Source: Rhizobium herbae (GTDB taxonomy: Bacteria > Pseudomonadota > Alphaproteobacteria > Rhizobiales > Rhizobiaceae). Taken from it: 64,000 nucleotides of DNA. Shown here in pieces: positions 18,094 to 27,213 of the stretch; position 1 is the first letter of the stretch, and every line of letters starts with the position of its first letter. The notes under the pieces are model-generated. The model worked only from the letters and a program-made list of their open reading frames with translations, had not been told where the DNA came from and searched no databases. Location of the stretch: contig NZ_JAGGJV010000004.1 of the NCBI RefSeq assembly GCF_017873135.1, positions 372,001 to 436,000 on the forward strand. The letters are read 5' to 3'. A program made the translations under genes and the position numbers.

Positions 18094-19406
18094 CCCATAC
18101 CGAAACAAAGCCCGTCAGTTCGCAGCGTTCGCTTGGCCGGCACATCACCGCCGTATCGATCCTCGCTCTTGCACTTGTCGTCGGCGTTGGTGGCTGGGCG
18201 GCAACAACCGAACTATCGAGCGCCATTGTCGCCGGCGGCACCGTCGTGGTCGAGAACAACGTCAAGAAGATCCAGCACCTGACCGGCGGGATCGTCGGCG
18301 AAGTGCTGGTAAAGGAAGGCGATACCGTCAAGGCGGGCCAGATCCTGATCAAGCTCGACGGCACGACGGTTCGCGCCAACCTGTCGATCGTGCAGAACAC
18401 CCTTGCCCAGCTTTACGCCCGGCGCGCGCGGCTTCTCGCCGAGCAGATCGGATCCGACGACTTCAAGATTCCGGAAAACCTGGAAGAACTGACATCGAGT
18501 ACACCCGCCTCCGTTCTCGAGCAGAGCGAGCGCAAGCTGTTCATCAGCCGCAAGAACGCGCTCGTCGGAATGAAAAGCCAGCTTGCGTCGCGCAAGGACC
18601 AGCTTGTCGACGAGACCAAGGGCCTGACGGTTCAGCTGAACGCCATCGAGGATGCGCTGAAGCTGATCGGCGAGGAACTCACCGGTCTCGACAAGCTCTA
18701 CGGCCAGGGCCTGGTCTCCATGCAGCGGCTGACCGAGTTGAAGCGTGACCGCGCCCAGCTTGAAGGCGACCGCGGTGCCCGTATCGCTGCGCGCGCCCAG
18801 GCTGCCGGCAAGTCGAGCGAAATCGACCTGCAGATCCTGCAGCTCGACGAGGACCGCCGCACCGAAAACGCCAAGGAACTGACGGACGTCGAAGGCAAGA
18901 TCGCCGAATACGAAGACCGCCGGATCGCCGCCATGGACCAGCTGAAGCGCATCGACATTCGCGCGCCGCTGGATGGCCGGATCTATCAGCTGGCGGTGCA
19001 CACGGTGAACGGCGTCATCAATCCGGGCGAAGTGCTGATGCTCGTCGTCCCGGGGGCCGACAGCCTGACCGTCGAGGCGAAAATCGCGACCCACGACATC
19101 GACCAGATCCGTCTCGGCCAACCGGTGGAAATCCGCTTCAGCGCCTTCAACCAGCGCACCACCCCGATCGTCGAGGCGGAAGTCGTGACCATCGCTCCCG
19201 ACCTCGTCACCGACCAGCGCACCGGCATGACCTACTATCCGCTGCGCATCAAACCGAAGCCGGAAAGCCTTGCGGGTCTGAAGGGCCTGTCGCTCTATCC
19301 CGGCATGCCGGCGGAAGTCTTCATCAAGATCGCCGACCGCACGGTCATCTCCTATCTCGCCAAGCCGCTGACGGAACAGATCCAGCATACTTTCCGCGAG
19401 GATTGA
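18090..19406 (+). CDS. Type I secretion membrane fusion protein (HlyD/PrsE family)
   Basis: A 438-residue periplasmic adaptor. It has a short cytoplasmic N-terminus, one membrane helix (about 20-42), a biotinyl-lipoyl half-domain starting VVVENNVKKIQHLTGG, a long alpha-helical coiled coil (about 95-290), the second lipoyl half RAPLDGRIYQLAVHTVNGVINPGEVL, and a C-terminal beta-barrel domain. It links the ABC exporter to an outer-membrane TolC protein. The GTG start overlaps the ATPase stop (GTGA). A strong hairpin follows the stop, so the two genes form a complete operon without an outer-membrane component. Confidence 0.9.
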   Translation: MTHTETKPVSSQRSLGRHITAVSILALALVVGVGGWAATTELSSAIVAGGTVVVENNVKKIQHLTGGIVGEVLVKEGDTVKAGQILIKLDGTTVRANLSIVQNTLAQLYARRARLLAEQIGSDDFKIPENLEELTSSTPASVLEQSERKLFISRKNALVGMKSQLASRKDQLVDETKGLTVQLNAIEDALKLIGEELTGLDKLYGQGLVSMQRLTELKRDRAQLEGDRGARIAARAQAAGKSSEIDLQILQLDEDRRTENAKELTDVEGKIAEYEDRRIAAMDQLKRIDIRAPLDGRIYQLAVHTVNGVINPGEVLMLVVPGADSLTVEAKIATHDIDQIRLGQPVEIRFSAFNQRTTPIVEAEVVTIAPDLVTDQRTGMTYYPLRIKPKPESLAGLKGLSLYPGMPAEVFIKIADRTVISYLAKPLTEQIQHTFRED

Positions 19407-19420
19407 TCCGAACCAATCAA

Positions 19421-19451
19421 AACACGCGCAGCGCAGGGCGCTGCGCGTGTT
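19421..19451. terminator. Strong hairpin after the secretion operon
   Basis: A perfect 14-bp stem AACACGCGCAGCGC (19421-19434)/GCGCTGCGCGTGTT (19438-19451) with a 3-base loop lies 14 bases after the adaptor stop codon. There is no T-run on the plus strand. On the minus strand it is followed by TTTTGATTGG. It is probably the end of the secretion operon transcript. Confidence 0.65.
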
Positions 19452-19526
19452 GCCGGAAAGCGCCGGCCGGAAACAAACATTGCTGCCCTGCAAAAATCCC
19501 ATGGCAGCTCGCGGCGCAGCCGGTGT

Positions 19527-20447
19527 ATGGACACTCCCATGACCTCGAAGCGAACCGGCTACATCTTCGTCCTGCTTGCCCTCGTGATTTTCTCGATACA
19601 GGACGCAATCTCGAAGCATCTTGGCAGTCTTTATCCTCCGGTTTTCATCACCATGATCCGGTACTGGGCCTTTGCCGCCTTCGCAATCGCACTGGCAGCA
19701 CGATCGCGTGGCGGCCTTTCCGTAGTAGCGAAGACCAAGCGACCGCTGCTTCAGATTCTGCGTGGCATCCTGCTCGTGGGGCAAATCGTCATCGTCATCA
19801 TCTCATTCTCGAAGGTCGGCCTCGCCCATTCGCAAGCAATATTCTCCTCCGGGCCGCTTTTCGTGGCCCTTCTTTCGATGCCGCTGCTCGGCGAGCGGGT
19901 CGGCTGGCGGCGGTGGACGGCGATCATCATCGGATTGCTCGGCGTTCTGCTGATCCTGAAGCCGGACGACAGTTCGTTCGACATCAGGTTCCTGATCCCG
20001 ATATCGTCCGCCCTGATCTTTGCAATCTATGTCATCTCGACGCGACTGGTCAGCCGGGACGATAGCTCGATCACCAGCTTTTTCTACACCGGTGTCGCCG
20101 GCGCCGTGGCGATTACCATCATCGGGCCGTTCTACTGGACAACGCTGGCGCCGCAGGACTGGGCCTGGATGCTGATGCTCTGCATCACCGGAACCACCAG
20201 CCATTTTTTCCTGATCAAGGCCTACGAACTGCTCGACGCCTCGGAAGTCCAGCCGCTGACCTATCTCCAACTGGTCTTCGCCTCGGTCATCGGCGTCTCC
20301 ATTTTCGGCGAGACGCTGAACCTGAACATGATCTTTGGCTCGGCGATCGTCGTCTGCGCGGGCATATTCACCGTCTGGCGCGAAAGTGTCGTTGCCCGGC
20401 GCAATGCCAGGCAGCCCGGGCCACCATCCTCTCAGACGCTGACCTGA
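19527..20447 (+). CDS. DMT-superfamily (EamA) transporter
   Basis: A 306-residue inner-membrane protein with ten predicted helices in two EamA repeats (about 10-140 and 155-290), the normal layout of RhaT/YdcZ-like drug/metabolite exporters. Substrates in this family range from amino acids to purines and cannot be read from sequence. A second possible start (ATG at 19539) lies four codons in. The gene stands alone after the secretion hairpin, and its last 16 bases overlap the 3' end of the convergent ung gene. Confidence 0.85.
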   Translation: MDTPMTSKRTGYIFVLLALVIFSIQDAISKHLGSLYPPVFITMIRYWAFAAFAIALAARSRGGLSVVAKTKRPLLQILRGILLVGQIVIVIISFSKVGLAHSQAIFSSGPLFVALLSMPLLGERVGWRRWTAIIIGLLGVLLILKPDDSSFDIRFLIPISSALIFAIYVISTRLVSRDDSSITSFFYTGVAGAVAITIIGPFYWTTLAPQDWAWMLMLCITGTTSHFFLIKAYELLDASEVQPLTYLQLVFASVIGVSIFGETLNLNMIFGSAIVVCAGIFTVWRESVVARRNARQPGPPSSQTLT

Positions 20448-21145
20448 ACCTGCGCCTCCGGATCGGCGGGCAGCGCCCAGTCGATCGGCTTGCGTCCTTT
20501 CGACACGAGAAAGTCGTTGGCCTTGGAGAAAGGCTTGCTGCCGAAGAAGCCGTTATGCGCCGACAGCGGCGACGGATGCGGCGACCGGATCACGAGATGG
20601 CGGGACTGATCGACGAAGGCCGCCTTCTTCTGTGCATAGGATCCCCAGAGAATGAACACGACGGGATGTTCCTGCTCGTTGGTGGCGCGGATGATCGCAT
20701 CGGTGAACTTCTCCCAGCCCTTGCCCTGATGCGACGCTGCCATCGCGCGCTCGACCGTCAGCACGCTGTTGAGCAGCAGCACGCCCTGTTTCGCCCAGCT
20801 TTCGAGAAAACCGTGGCGGGCGGGCGGAATGCCCAGATCGCTTTGCAGTTCCTTGTAGATATTGACCAGCGACGGCGGAGACCGCACACCGGGCTTGACG
20901 CTGAAAGAAAGGCCGTGCGCCTGCCCCTCGCCATGATAGGGATCCTGCCCGAGAATGACGACACGCACCTTGTCGAGCGGCGTCAAATCCAGGGCGCGGA
21001 AATATTCCGGTCCCTTGGGAAAAATCTGCTTGCCGCTGCTCTTCTCCTCAACCAGAAACTTCTTGAGAGCGGCCATGTACGGGCTGGAGAATTCCGCGGC
21101 CAAAGCTGCTTTCCAGCTTTGCTCGATCTTCACATTCGATTCCAT
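20432..21145 (-). CDS. ung: Uracil-DNA glycosylase
   Basis: A 237-residue family 1 uracil-DNA glycosylase, which removes uracil from DNA to start base-excision repair. The water-activating loop [13 protein letters not shown] with catalytic Asp68 and the minor-groove loop HPSPLS (190-195) are intact. The frame runs upstream to a TTG at 21223, but the ATG at 21145 gives the usual family length. It is convergent with, and overlaps, the DMT transporter gene. Confidence 0.96.
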   Translation of the reverse strand: MESNVKIEQSWKAALAAEFSSPYMAALKKFLVEEKSSGKQIFPKGPEYFRALDLTPLDKVRVVILGQDPYHGEGQAHGLSFSVKPGVRSPPSLVNIYKELQSDLGIPPARHGFLESWAKQGVLLLNSVLTVERAMAASHQGKGWEKFTDAIIRATNEQEHPVVFILWGSYAQKKAAFVDQSRHLVIRSPHPSPLSAHNGFFGSKPFSKANDFLVSKGRKPIDWALPADPEAQVQVSV

Positions 21146-21250
21146 GGCGCCTGCGGCCTTTCCATTTCCCCATTCTTCGGAGCCGCCGAATTTAACGCCG
21201 AGCTTGTCGATGGCAAGCGCCAATCCCGACGCGGCGGCGAATGAATTTCA

Positions 21251-21272
21251 ATATATTTTGATCAATATAACG
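21251..21272. promoter_or_regulatory. Candidate Mo-box 1 (ModE site)
   Basis: It contains one perfect Mo-box half site ATATAACG (21265-21272). A degenerate partner ATATATTT (21251-21258) lies six bases away. It sits about 60 bases before the modA start, upstream of a second such site. Confidence 0.45.
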
Positions 21273-21291
21273 CTGGCCATTCCGATTGTAC

Positions 21292-21313
21292 CGTTATATC
21301 TAGGCATATATCT
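21292..21313. promoter_or_regulatory. Candidate Mo-box 2 (ModE site)
   Basis: A perfect half site CGTTATAT (21292-21299), a 6-base spacer and ATATATCT (21306-21313) resemble the palindromic CGTTATAT-N6-ATATAACG motif bound by molybdate-loaded ModE-type repressors. It lies about 20 bases before the modA start, a position that suits repression of modABC when molybdate is plentiful. Confidence 0.6.
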
Positions 21314-21333
21314 CGAAACCGATGGGGGACCGC

Positions 21334-22128
21334 ATGCGCGCTGAACGCCGAACCTTGCTGAAAACTTTTGGAGCCACGATCGCAGCGCTCTGGGTCGGCG
21401 CAATGCCGCTGGTCCAGCCGGCAGCAGCGGCCGAAAAGGTCACCGTCTTTGCCGCAGCCAGCCTGAAGAACGCGCTCGATGCCATCAATGCCGACTGGCA
21501 GAAGGAAGCCGGCAAGGAAACGACGGTCTCCTATGCAGCAAGTTCGGCGCTCGCCAAGCAGATCGAATCCGGTGCACCGGCCGATGTCTTCATCTCCGCC
21601 GACCTCGCCTGGATGGACTACGTCGCAGAAAAGAAGCTGATCAAGGACGATACGCGCTCCAACCTGCTCGGCAACCGCATCGTGCTGGTGACCAGCAGTC
21701 AAGATGCTGCACCGGTCGATATCAAGCAGGGCTTCGACCTGAAGGGCCTGCTCGGCGACGAGAAGCTCGCAATGGGCGCAGTCGATTCCGTTCCGGCCGG
21801 CAAATATGGCAAGGCAGCTCTCGAAAAGCTCGGCGTGTGGTCATCCGTCGAGAAGAATGTCGCGGGCGCTGAAAACGTCCGTGCCGCGCTGCTGCTGGTT
21901 TCCAAGGGCGAAGCACCATATGGCATCGTCTACCAGACGGACGCCGCCGCCGACAAAGGCGTCAAGGTTGCCGGCACCTTCCCGGAAGACAGCCACCCGC
22001 CGATCGTCTACCCGATCGCCATTACCGCCGACAGCAAGAACCCGGATGCCGCCGCCTATGTCGATTTCGTCAAATCGCCCAAGGCCGCGGCCCTCTTCGA
22101 AGCGCAGGGCTTTACCATCCTGAAATAA
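21334..22128 (+). CDS. modA: Molybdate ABC transporter substrate-binding protein
   Basis: A 264-residue periplasmic protein that captures molybdate (and tungstate) for ModBC. The N-terminus MRAERRTLLKTFGA, followed by a hydrophobic stretch and an AAAA-E cleavage region at about 34, looks like a signal peptide with a twin-arginine-like RRTLLK motif. The mature part begins KVTVFAAASLKNALDAI, the ModA oxyanion loop, and contains SSALAKQIESGAPADVFISAD. ATG at 21334 is preferred to 21322 because GGGGGA precedes it. It heads modABC, preceded by candidate Mo-boxes. Confidence 0.94.
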   Translation: MRAERRTLLKTFGATIAALWVGAMPLVQPAAAAEKVTVFAAASLKNALDAINADWQKEAGKETTVSYAASSALAKQIESGAPADVFISADLAWMDYVAEKKLIKDDTRSNLLGNRIVLVTSSQDAAPVDIKQGFDLKGLLGDEKLAMGAVDSVPAGKYGKAALEKLGVWSSVEKNVAGAENVRAALLLVSKGEAPYGIVYQTDAAADKGVKVAGTFPEDSHPPIVYPIAITADSKNPDAAAYVDFVKSPKAAALFEAQGFTILK

Positions 22129-22135
22129 GACCGCG

Positions 22136-22167
22136 ATGCGCTCTATCCGCGAATGGACGGAGCGCAT
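22136..22167 (+). repeat. modA-modB intergenic stem-loop
   Basis: ATGCGCTC (22136-22143) pairs perfectly with GAGCGCAT (22160-22167) just after the modA stop. There is no T-run. It may protect the modA mRNA 3' end or partly reduce read-through, giving more binding protein than permease. Confidence 0.5.
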
Positions 22168-22199
22168 ATCGTCTGGCCGTCAAAGACGGAGCAAAACAT

Positions 22200-22901
22200 T
22201 TGGACTGGCTGGTTTTGAGCGACGCGGAGTGGACGGCGATCCGCCTCAGCCTGCGCGTTTCGCTGGTCGCCATGCTGGCCAGCCTGCCCTTCGCGATCGC
22301 CGTTGCCATGATTTTGGCGCGAGGCCGTTTCTGGGGGAAGTCTATCCTCAACGGTATCGTTCACCTGCCTCTGGTCATGCCGCCGGTGGTCACCGGTTTT
22401 CTCCTCCTCATCCTCTTCGGCAAACGCGGTCCGATCGGCGCCTTTCTCGCCGAATATACCGGTGTCGTCTTCTCCTTCCGCTGGACTGGCGCCGCCCTTG
22501 CCTGCGCCGTCATGGCCTTTCCACTGATGGTGCGCAGCATCCGGCTGTCGATAGAGGCGGTCGATCGCAGGCTTGAACAGGCGGCAGCGACACTCGGCGC
22601 CGGACCTGTTTGGGTTTTCCTGACGGTGACACTGCCGCTCGTCCTGCCGGGCATCATCGCCGGCATGATCCTCGCCTTTGCCAAGGCAATGGGCGAATTC
22701 GGCGCGACGATCACCTTCGTCTCCAATATCCCCGGCGAGACCCAGACGCTGTCCTCGGCGATCTACACCTTTACCCAGGTACCCGGCGGCGATGCCGGCG
22801 CATTTCGCCTCACCCTCATTTCCATCGTCATTTCCATGGCAGCCCTGATGGTATCGGAGGTGCTGGCGCACATGGCCGCGAAAAGGGTGGATGCGGCATG
22901 A
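22200..22901 (+). CDS. modB: Molybdate ABC transporter permease
   Basis: A 233-residue inner-membrane protein with five to six helices. The cytoplasmic coupling motif [27 protein letters not shown] (EAA loop) contacts ModC. It starts with TTG at 22200, supported by GGAG at 22188-22191, eight bases upstream. The last codon overlaps the modC ATG (ATGA). It forms the molybdate channel with a second ModB copy. Confidence 0.94.
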   Translation: MDWLVLSDAEWTAIRLSLRVSLVAMLASLPFAIAVAMILARGRFWGKSILNGIVHLPLVMPPVVTGFLLLILFGKRGPIGAFLAEYTGVVFSFRWTGAALACAVMAFPLMVRSIRLSIEAVDRRLEQAAATLGAGPVWVFLTVTLPLVLPGIIAGMILAFAKAMGEFGATITFVSNIPGETQTLSSAIYTFTQVPGGDAGAFRLTLISIVISMAALMVSEVLAHMAAKRVDAA

Positions 22902-23965
22902 GCCTTGTCGTCGAAATCCGGCACCGGCTGGGCACGTTTTCCGTCGAGGCGGCCTTTTCCTCGGACAGGGGCGTGACCGCTCTCTTCGGACGCTCCGGCT
23001 CGGGCAAGACATCGCTGATCAACATCATTGCCGGACTGCTGCGGCCCGGCAGCGGGCGGATCGTGTTCAACGGCGACGTCCTGGTCGACAGCGACAATCG
23101 GATTTTTGTGCCCCCGCACAGACGCCGCTTTGGCTACGTCTTCCAGGAAGCACGCCTCTTTCCGCATCTCAGTGTCAGGCGGAACCTGACCTATGGGCGC
23201 TGGTTCAAGGGCAAGGCTGGAGATGGCCCGAGCTTCGACCGGATTGTCGATCTGCTCGGTGTCGAAACTCTCCTTGGCCGGGTACCGGCGAACCTCTCTG
23301 GCGGTGAAAAACAGCGCATCGCCATCGGCCGCGCGCTGCTGTCCAATCCGCGCCTGCTTTTGATGGACGAACCGCTGGCAGCACTCGACGAAGAGCGCAA
23401 GGCGGAAATCCTGCCCTACCTCGAGCGCCTGCGCGACGAGACGAAAATCCCGATCGTCTATGTCAGCCATTCCGTGAGCGAGGTCGCGCGGCTGGCCAAC
23501 AAAGTCATCGTTCTGGAACATGGCCGCATCAGTGCCTCCGGAGACGCAGCGACCATTCTCAGCCTGCCCTCATCAGCTGTCAGCCGCCGCGAAGTGGGTA
23601 CCGTCATCGACGGCATCGTCGAGGCGACGGATGCCGAGCACCAGATCACGCTCATCCGCGCCGGCAACGCCGAGATTCGCGTGCCGCATCTGGATGCCGG
23701 TATTGGAAAAACAGTTCGTCTCCAGATCGCGGCCCGTGACGTCATGCTGGCAACCAGCAAACCGGAGGGCCTGAGCGCGCTCAACATTCTCCCCGCGACG
23801 ATCATTGAAATCGGCGGCGCTGCGCAGGGGATGGTGGATATCCGGCTGGACTGCGGCGGCGTGACGATCGTTTCGCGCGTCACGACCCTGTCACGCGACA
23901 TGCTCAAGCTGCATGTCGGTAAGCCGGTTCACGCCATTATCAAGAGTGTCGCTCTGGATCTGTGA
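22898..23965 (+). CDS. modC: Molybdate ABC transporter ATP-binding protein
   Basis: A 355-residue ATPase powering molybdate uptake. It has Walker [10 protein letters not shown] (31-39), signature LSGGEKQR (133-140), Walker [13 protein letters not shown] (153-164) and a switch His in [11 protein letters not shown]-terminal Mop/TOBE domain (about 285-355) may sense intracellular molybdate. The length is normal for ModC. The ATG at 22898 overlaps the modB stop. The 3' end overlaps the convergent modE-like gene by 26 bases. Confidence 0.95.
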   Translation: MSLVVEIRHRLGTFSVEAAFSSDRGVTALFGRSGSGKTSLINIIAGLLRPGSGRIVFNGDVLVDSDNRIFVPPHRRRFGYVFQEARLFPHLSVRRNLTYGRWFKGKAGDGPSFDRIVDLLGVETLLGRVPANLSGGEKQRIAIGRALLSNPRLLLMDEPLAALDEERKAEILPYLERLRDETKIPIVYVSHSVSEVARLANKVIVLEHGRISASGDAATILSLPSSAVSRREVGTVIDGIVEATDAEHQITLIRAGNAEIRVPHLDAGIGKTVRLQIAARDVMLATSKPEGLSALNILPATIIEIGGAAQGMVDIRLDCGGVTIVSRVTTLSRDMLKLHVGKPVHAIIKSVALDL

Positions 23966-24335
23966 TCGGCTTCGCGATGGGATTGCGGTTTTCTTCCAGC
24001 CAGGCCAGCTCCGTCGCGAGCGCTGCCTCTGCGTTTTCCTCCATCACCCTGAAACGGCGGATCAGTTCCTCGCCGAAAGGCGTCACGACCGCGCCCCCGC
24101 CCTGCTTGCCGCCGCGCTGGGATTCGACCGCATCCTGCATGAACATCCGGTTCAAGGCGCTGACCAGCAGCCACGCCCGCCGGTAGGACATGTCCATGGC
24201 GCGTCCGGCCGCGGAAATCGATCCGGTTTCGCGGATATGTTCGAGTAGCATGATCTTGCCCCGACCCAGCCGCTCGGCATGGGGGAAATCGATCCTCAGA
24301 ACCGGGGTCAAGCCGGTGGTATTCGCCTTGCTCAT
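23940..24335 (-). CDS. ModE-like winged-helix regulator without a molybdate-binding domain
   Basis: A 131-residue protein matching the N-terminal DNA-binding half of ModE. The helix-turn-helix [21 protein letters not shown] lies at about 38-58, followed by the wing segment [18 protein letters not shown]. Full ModE (about 260 residues) continues with two Mop domains that bind molybdate; these are absent and no Mop-like frame follows. Position opposite modABC and the candidate Mo-boxes suggest it controls molybdate uptake. ATG at 24335 gives a typical ModE start, while the frame is open to 24449. How it would sense molybdate is not evident. Confidence 0.85.
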   Translation of the reverse strand: MSKANTTGLTPVLRIDFPHAERLGRGKIMLLEHIRETGSISAAGRAMDMSYRRAWLLVSALNRMFMQDAVESQRGGKQGGGAVVTPFGEELIRRFRVMEENAEAALATELAWLEENRNPIAKPITDPERHS

Positions 24336-24401
24336 GCGGTTTGTTCGTGCCTTTTCCAATTTCGAAAAGACTATAGCGCGCATCGGCCGGTGTATAGCGT
24401 C

Positions 24402-24431
24402 GACCGGTTCTCTTGCCATATCAAACCGGTC
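24402..24431. repeat. Inverted repeat between modE-like gene and SDR gene
   Basis: GACCGGTT (24402-24409) and AACCGGTC (24424-24431) form a perfect 8-bp stem with a 14-base loop. It lies downstream of the SDR stop and upstream of the modE-like start, both on the minus strand. It could be a weak terminator for the sugar operon or a regulator site. TATAGCG also occurs twice nearby (24373-24379, 24394-24400). Confidence 0.4.
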
Positions 24432-24458
24432 GTCGTGCGATGTCGCCATTTCTAAAGG

Positions 24459-25196
24459 CTACAGGCTCATGCCGCCATCAATCACATGGACATGTCCTGT
24501 CGTGTAGGCGGAAACATCGCTGCCGAGGTAGACGGCAAGTGCGGCGATTTCTTCCGGCAGGCCGATGCGGCCCATCGGTTGGCGCGCGATGAAGGCGGCG
24601 CGGGCCTCTTCGTAATTCCCTTGCGCCTTCATCCGCTCCTCGAGCGACGGCGACTGCACCGTGCCGGGCGCTATCGCGTTGCAGCGAATGCCCTGCTTGA
24701 TGAAGTCGATGGCGACAGACTTGGTGAGACCGATGACGGCCGCCTTGCTGGCCGAATAGGCAAAGCGGTTGGGCACGCCGGCGGGAACGCCAGCGACCGA
24801 CGACATGTTGATGATCGAGCCACCGCCGTTTTCGATCATGCCGGGCAGGAAGGTGCGGATCAGCCGGAACATCGACTTGACGTTGAGATCGAAGGCCAGA
24901 TCGTAGTCCCGCCCGCTGGCTTCGAGGATCGTTCCGCCATGCACAACGCCGGCGCAATTGAACAGCACGTCGACGGTTCCGGTCTCAGCGGCAAAGGCCG
25001 CGATGGCGTCCGCGCTCATGACGTCGAGCTTCGCAACCTTCATCCCAAGGGCCGAGAGTTCCGCGAGCTTTTCCTCGTTGATATCCGTGGCCGTCACGAT
25101 GGCGCCTTCCCGCTGGAAGGCTTCGGCTGCCGCGCGGCCGATACCCTGCGCCGCCGCCGTGATCACCGCGCGCTTGCCGGCCAGAAGTCCACCCAT
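24459..25196 (-). CDS. Short-chain dehydrogenase/reductase, DHRS6-like
   Basis: A 245-residue NAD(P)-dependent SDR. The cofactor loop TAAAQGIGRAAAEAF is at about 12-26, with ATDINEEKL giving an acidic residue that favours NAD. NCAGVVHGGT follows, then the catalytic Ser-Tyr-Lys in MSSVAGV and YSASKAAVIG, and PGTVQSPS. The pattern closely follows the DHRS6/2-keto-3-deoxy-L-fuconate dehydrogenase branch, from memory of that family. ATG at 25196 has an excellent SD (AGGGAGGA, four bases before). It is the last gene of the sugar operon but sits 125 bases after the ATPase gene and may have its own promoter. The true substrate is unknown. Confidence 0.85.
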   Translation of the reverse strand: MGGLLAGKRAVITAAAQGIGRAAAEAFQREGAIVTATDINEEKLAELSALGMKVAKLDVMSADAIAAFAAETGTVDVLFNCAGVVHGGTILEASGRDYDLAFDLNVKSMFRLIRTFLPGMIENGGGSIINMSSVAGVPAGVPNRFAYSASKAAVIGLTKSVAIDFIKQGIRCNAIAPGTVQSPSLEERMKAQGNYEEARAAFIARQPMGRIGLPEEIAALAVYLGSDVSAYTTGHVHVIDGGMSL

Positions 25197-25244
25197 GTCA
25201 TTCCTCCCTGTCGCAGCCATCGGCCGCTTCCATTTTCCGGACAA

Positions 25245-25272
25245 GGAATATCGGCGGCTCCTCGCTTGTCAA
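25245..25272 (-). promoter_or_regulatory. Possible internal promoter before the SDR gene
   Basis: On the minus strand TTGACA (complement of 25267-25272) is followed after 16 bases by TATTCC (complement of 25245-25250), about 50 bases before the SDR start. Just upstream lies the small palindrome GTATTTTTATAC (25284-25295). The -35 is perfect and the -10 is poor, so this is only a candidate. Confidence 0.35.
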
Positions 25273-25321
25273 GCATCAGAAACGTATTTTTATACAGAAA
25301 AAACGAAATCGGGTGACGGCC

Positions 25322-26389
25322 TCAGATTCTCAACCCGGTTTTCTCATCGAAGATATGGACATCCGCCGGGCGGACGGAGACGTCGATAATATCGCCTGTC
25401 TTCACCGCCCTCCGCGAGATTTCGACGATCGTCACTTCCGCCGCGGTCGACGTCGTGATGTAGGTCGCCGAACCGGTCGTCTCGACGACACCGACGGGAA
25501 GCCGGAACACGCCCTGGCCGGGTTCGACAAAATGCAGATGTTCCGGCCTCAAGCCCGCAATCACCGCACGACCGGGCTCCAACTGGCGATCCAGCAGGAT
25601 CGTCTGCTTTTCCCCGACATCGACGGCCAACGACCGGCCGTCTTCTCCAACCGTTGCCGGCACGAAATTCATGGCCGGCGAGCCGATGAAACCCGCCACG
25701 AATTTGTTGGCCGGCCGGTCGTAAAGCTCCAGCGGGGCACCCTGCTGCTCGATGACGCCGTCTTTCATGACCACGACATGGTCAGCCATCGTCATCGCCT
25801 CGATCTGGTCATGCGTGACATAGACGGAAGTGGCGCCAAGCCGGTCGTGCAGGGCACGGATCTCCTTGCGCATATGAACGCGCAACGCCGCATCAAGGTT
25901 GGACAACGGCTCATCGAACAGGAATGCCTTCGGGTGACGGATGATCGCCCGGCTCATGGCGACACGCTGGCGCTGACCGCCGGAAAGCTCGCGCGGATAA
26001 CGGCCGAGAAGCTGCGAAAGCCCGGTCGTGGCCGCCACCTCTTCCGCCGCCTTCTTCGCTTCCGCTTTCGGAACCCCTCGAATGCGCAGGCTGTAGGTGA
26101 GGTTCTGCTCGACTGTCATGTGCGGATAGAGCGCGTAGGACTGGAACACCATGGCGATGTCGCGCTTGCGGGGCGGCACGTTGTTCATCAGTTCGCCGGC
26201 AATCTTCAGGTCGCCGCTGGAGATCGTTTCCAAGCCTGCCAGCGAGCGCAGCAGCGTGGACTTGCCGCAGCCGGACGGTCCGACCAAGGCGACGAACGTT
26301 CCCTTCTCGATGCTGAGCTCGATGTTCTTCAGCGCATGGAAGGCACCGTAATATTTGTTGACGCCCGAGAGTTCGATCTGCTTGGTCAT
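25322..26389 (-). CDS. Sugar ABC transporter ATP-binding protein (MalK/UgpC type)
   Basis: A 355-residue ATPase. It has Walker A GPSGCGKST (37-45), signature LSGGQRQ (135-141), Walker B FLFDEPLSNLD (156-166), a switch His in VTHDQIEAMTMAD, and a C-terminal MalK-like TOBE/OB domain (about 240-355). It energises import by the two permeases encoded just upstream. ATG at 26389 overlaps the second permease stop by four bases. The frame is open upstream but the family N-terminus fits this start. Confidence 0.93.
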   Translation of the reverse strand: MTKQIELSGVNKYYGAFHALKNIELSIEKGTFVALVGPSGCGKSTLLRSLAGLETISSGDLKIAGELMNNVPPRKRDIAMVFQSYALYPHMTVEQNLTYSLRIRGVPKAEAKKAAEEVAATTGLSQLLGRYPRELSGGQRQRVAMSRAIIRHPKAFLFDEPLSNLDAALRVHMRKEIRALHDRLGATSVYVTHDQIEAMTMADHVVVMKDGVIEQQGAPLELYDRPANKFVAGFIGSPAMNFVPATVGEDGRSLAVDVGEKQTILLDRQLEPGRAVIAGLRPEHLHFVEPGQGVFRLPVGVVETTGSATYITTSTAAEVTIVEISRRAVKTGDIIDVSVRPADVHIFDEKTGLRI

Positions 26390-27213
26390 TTGATGGCTCC
26401 CGAGGTAAGGCCGGAGACGATGCGCCGCTGCAACAGCACGAAGATGGCGAGAATGGGCGTCACGTAGATCGTGGCATAAGCCATGATGTTGTTCCATTCA
26501 TTGGTGTTCGGCCCCATGAAGGAGTTGAGGCCGACACTGGCGGGCTGAAGCTCGACCGCCTGGATGATCGACTTCGAATAGACGAACTCGCCGAAGGCCT
26601 GCATGAAGATGAGGATAGCGCTGACAAGAATGCCGTTTCGGGCAAGCGGCAGCACGATGTTGAAGAAGGCGCCGATGCGCGAATTGCCGTCGACCAGCGC
26701 CGCCTCCTCCAGTTCCTGCGGAACCGCCATGAAGGTGGCCCGCACCAGCACGACGAAGAACGGCATGCTCTTGGCCGCTATCGCAATGATGACCGCCAGA
26801 CGCGGATAGTTCAGCATGCCGAGTTGCGAGAAGCCGACGAAGATCGGGGTGATCATCAAAGAGGCCGGCAGGACCTGCAACATCAGGATCAGGAAAAGAC
26901 CGATATCGACCCAGACGTTGCGGTAGCGCGCCAAAACGTAGGCACAGCCAACGCCGAGCACGGTGATCAGCACCACGGCCCCGGACGCGATAATGAGCGA
27001 ATTCCAGAGATAGCGCGCCATGTTGCGGCTTTCCCAGACGAAGCCGTACGTGGCCCACTGCGGCTCCGACGGCCAGAAGCTCGGCGGCGTCGCAAACATC
27101 TCCGAGCCGCTTTTGAGCGCGGTAATATACATCCAGTAAAGCGGGAACAGATAGATCGCCGCCATGATGATGGCGATCACCAGCATCAGGCGATTGCGGT
27201 TGGTTTCGCTCAT
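26386..27213 (-). CDS. Sugar ABC transporter permease (MalG-like)
   Basis: A 275-residue inner-membrane permease with six predicted helices of the CUT1 family. The coupling loop EEAALVDGNSRIGAFFNIVLPLARNG (about 185-210) contacts the ATPase. Both ends overlap neighbouring genes by four bases, showing tight coupling in the order permease, permease, ATPase. Confidence 0.92.
   Translation of the reverse strand: MSETNRNRLMLVIAIIMAAIYLFPLYWMYITALKSGSEMFATPPSFWPSEPQWATYGFVWESRNMARYLWNSLIIASGAVVLITVLGVGCAYVLARYRNVWVDIGLFLILMLQVLPASLMITPIFVGFSQLGMLNYPRLAVIIAIAAKSMPFFVVLVRATFMAVPQELEEAALVDGNSRIGAFFNIVLPLARNGILVSAILIFMQAFGEFVYSKSIIQAVELQPASVGLNSFMGPNTNEWNNIMAYATIYVTPILAIFVLLQRRIVSGLTSGAIK

Noticed and set aside
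18213..19784. A 523-codon open frame antisense to the secretion adaptor
   Set aside because: It is opposite a clear HlyD-family gene and has charged, repetitive composition without domain motifs. It also crosses the terminator hairpin.
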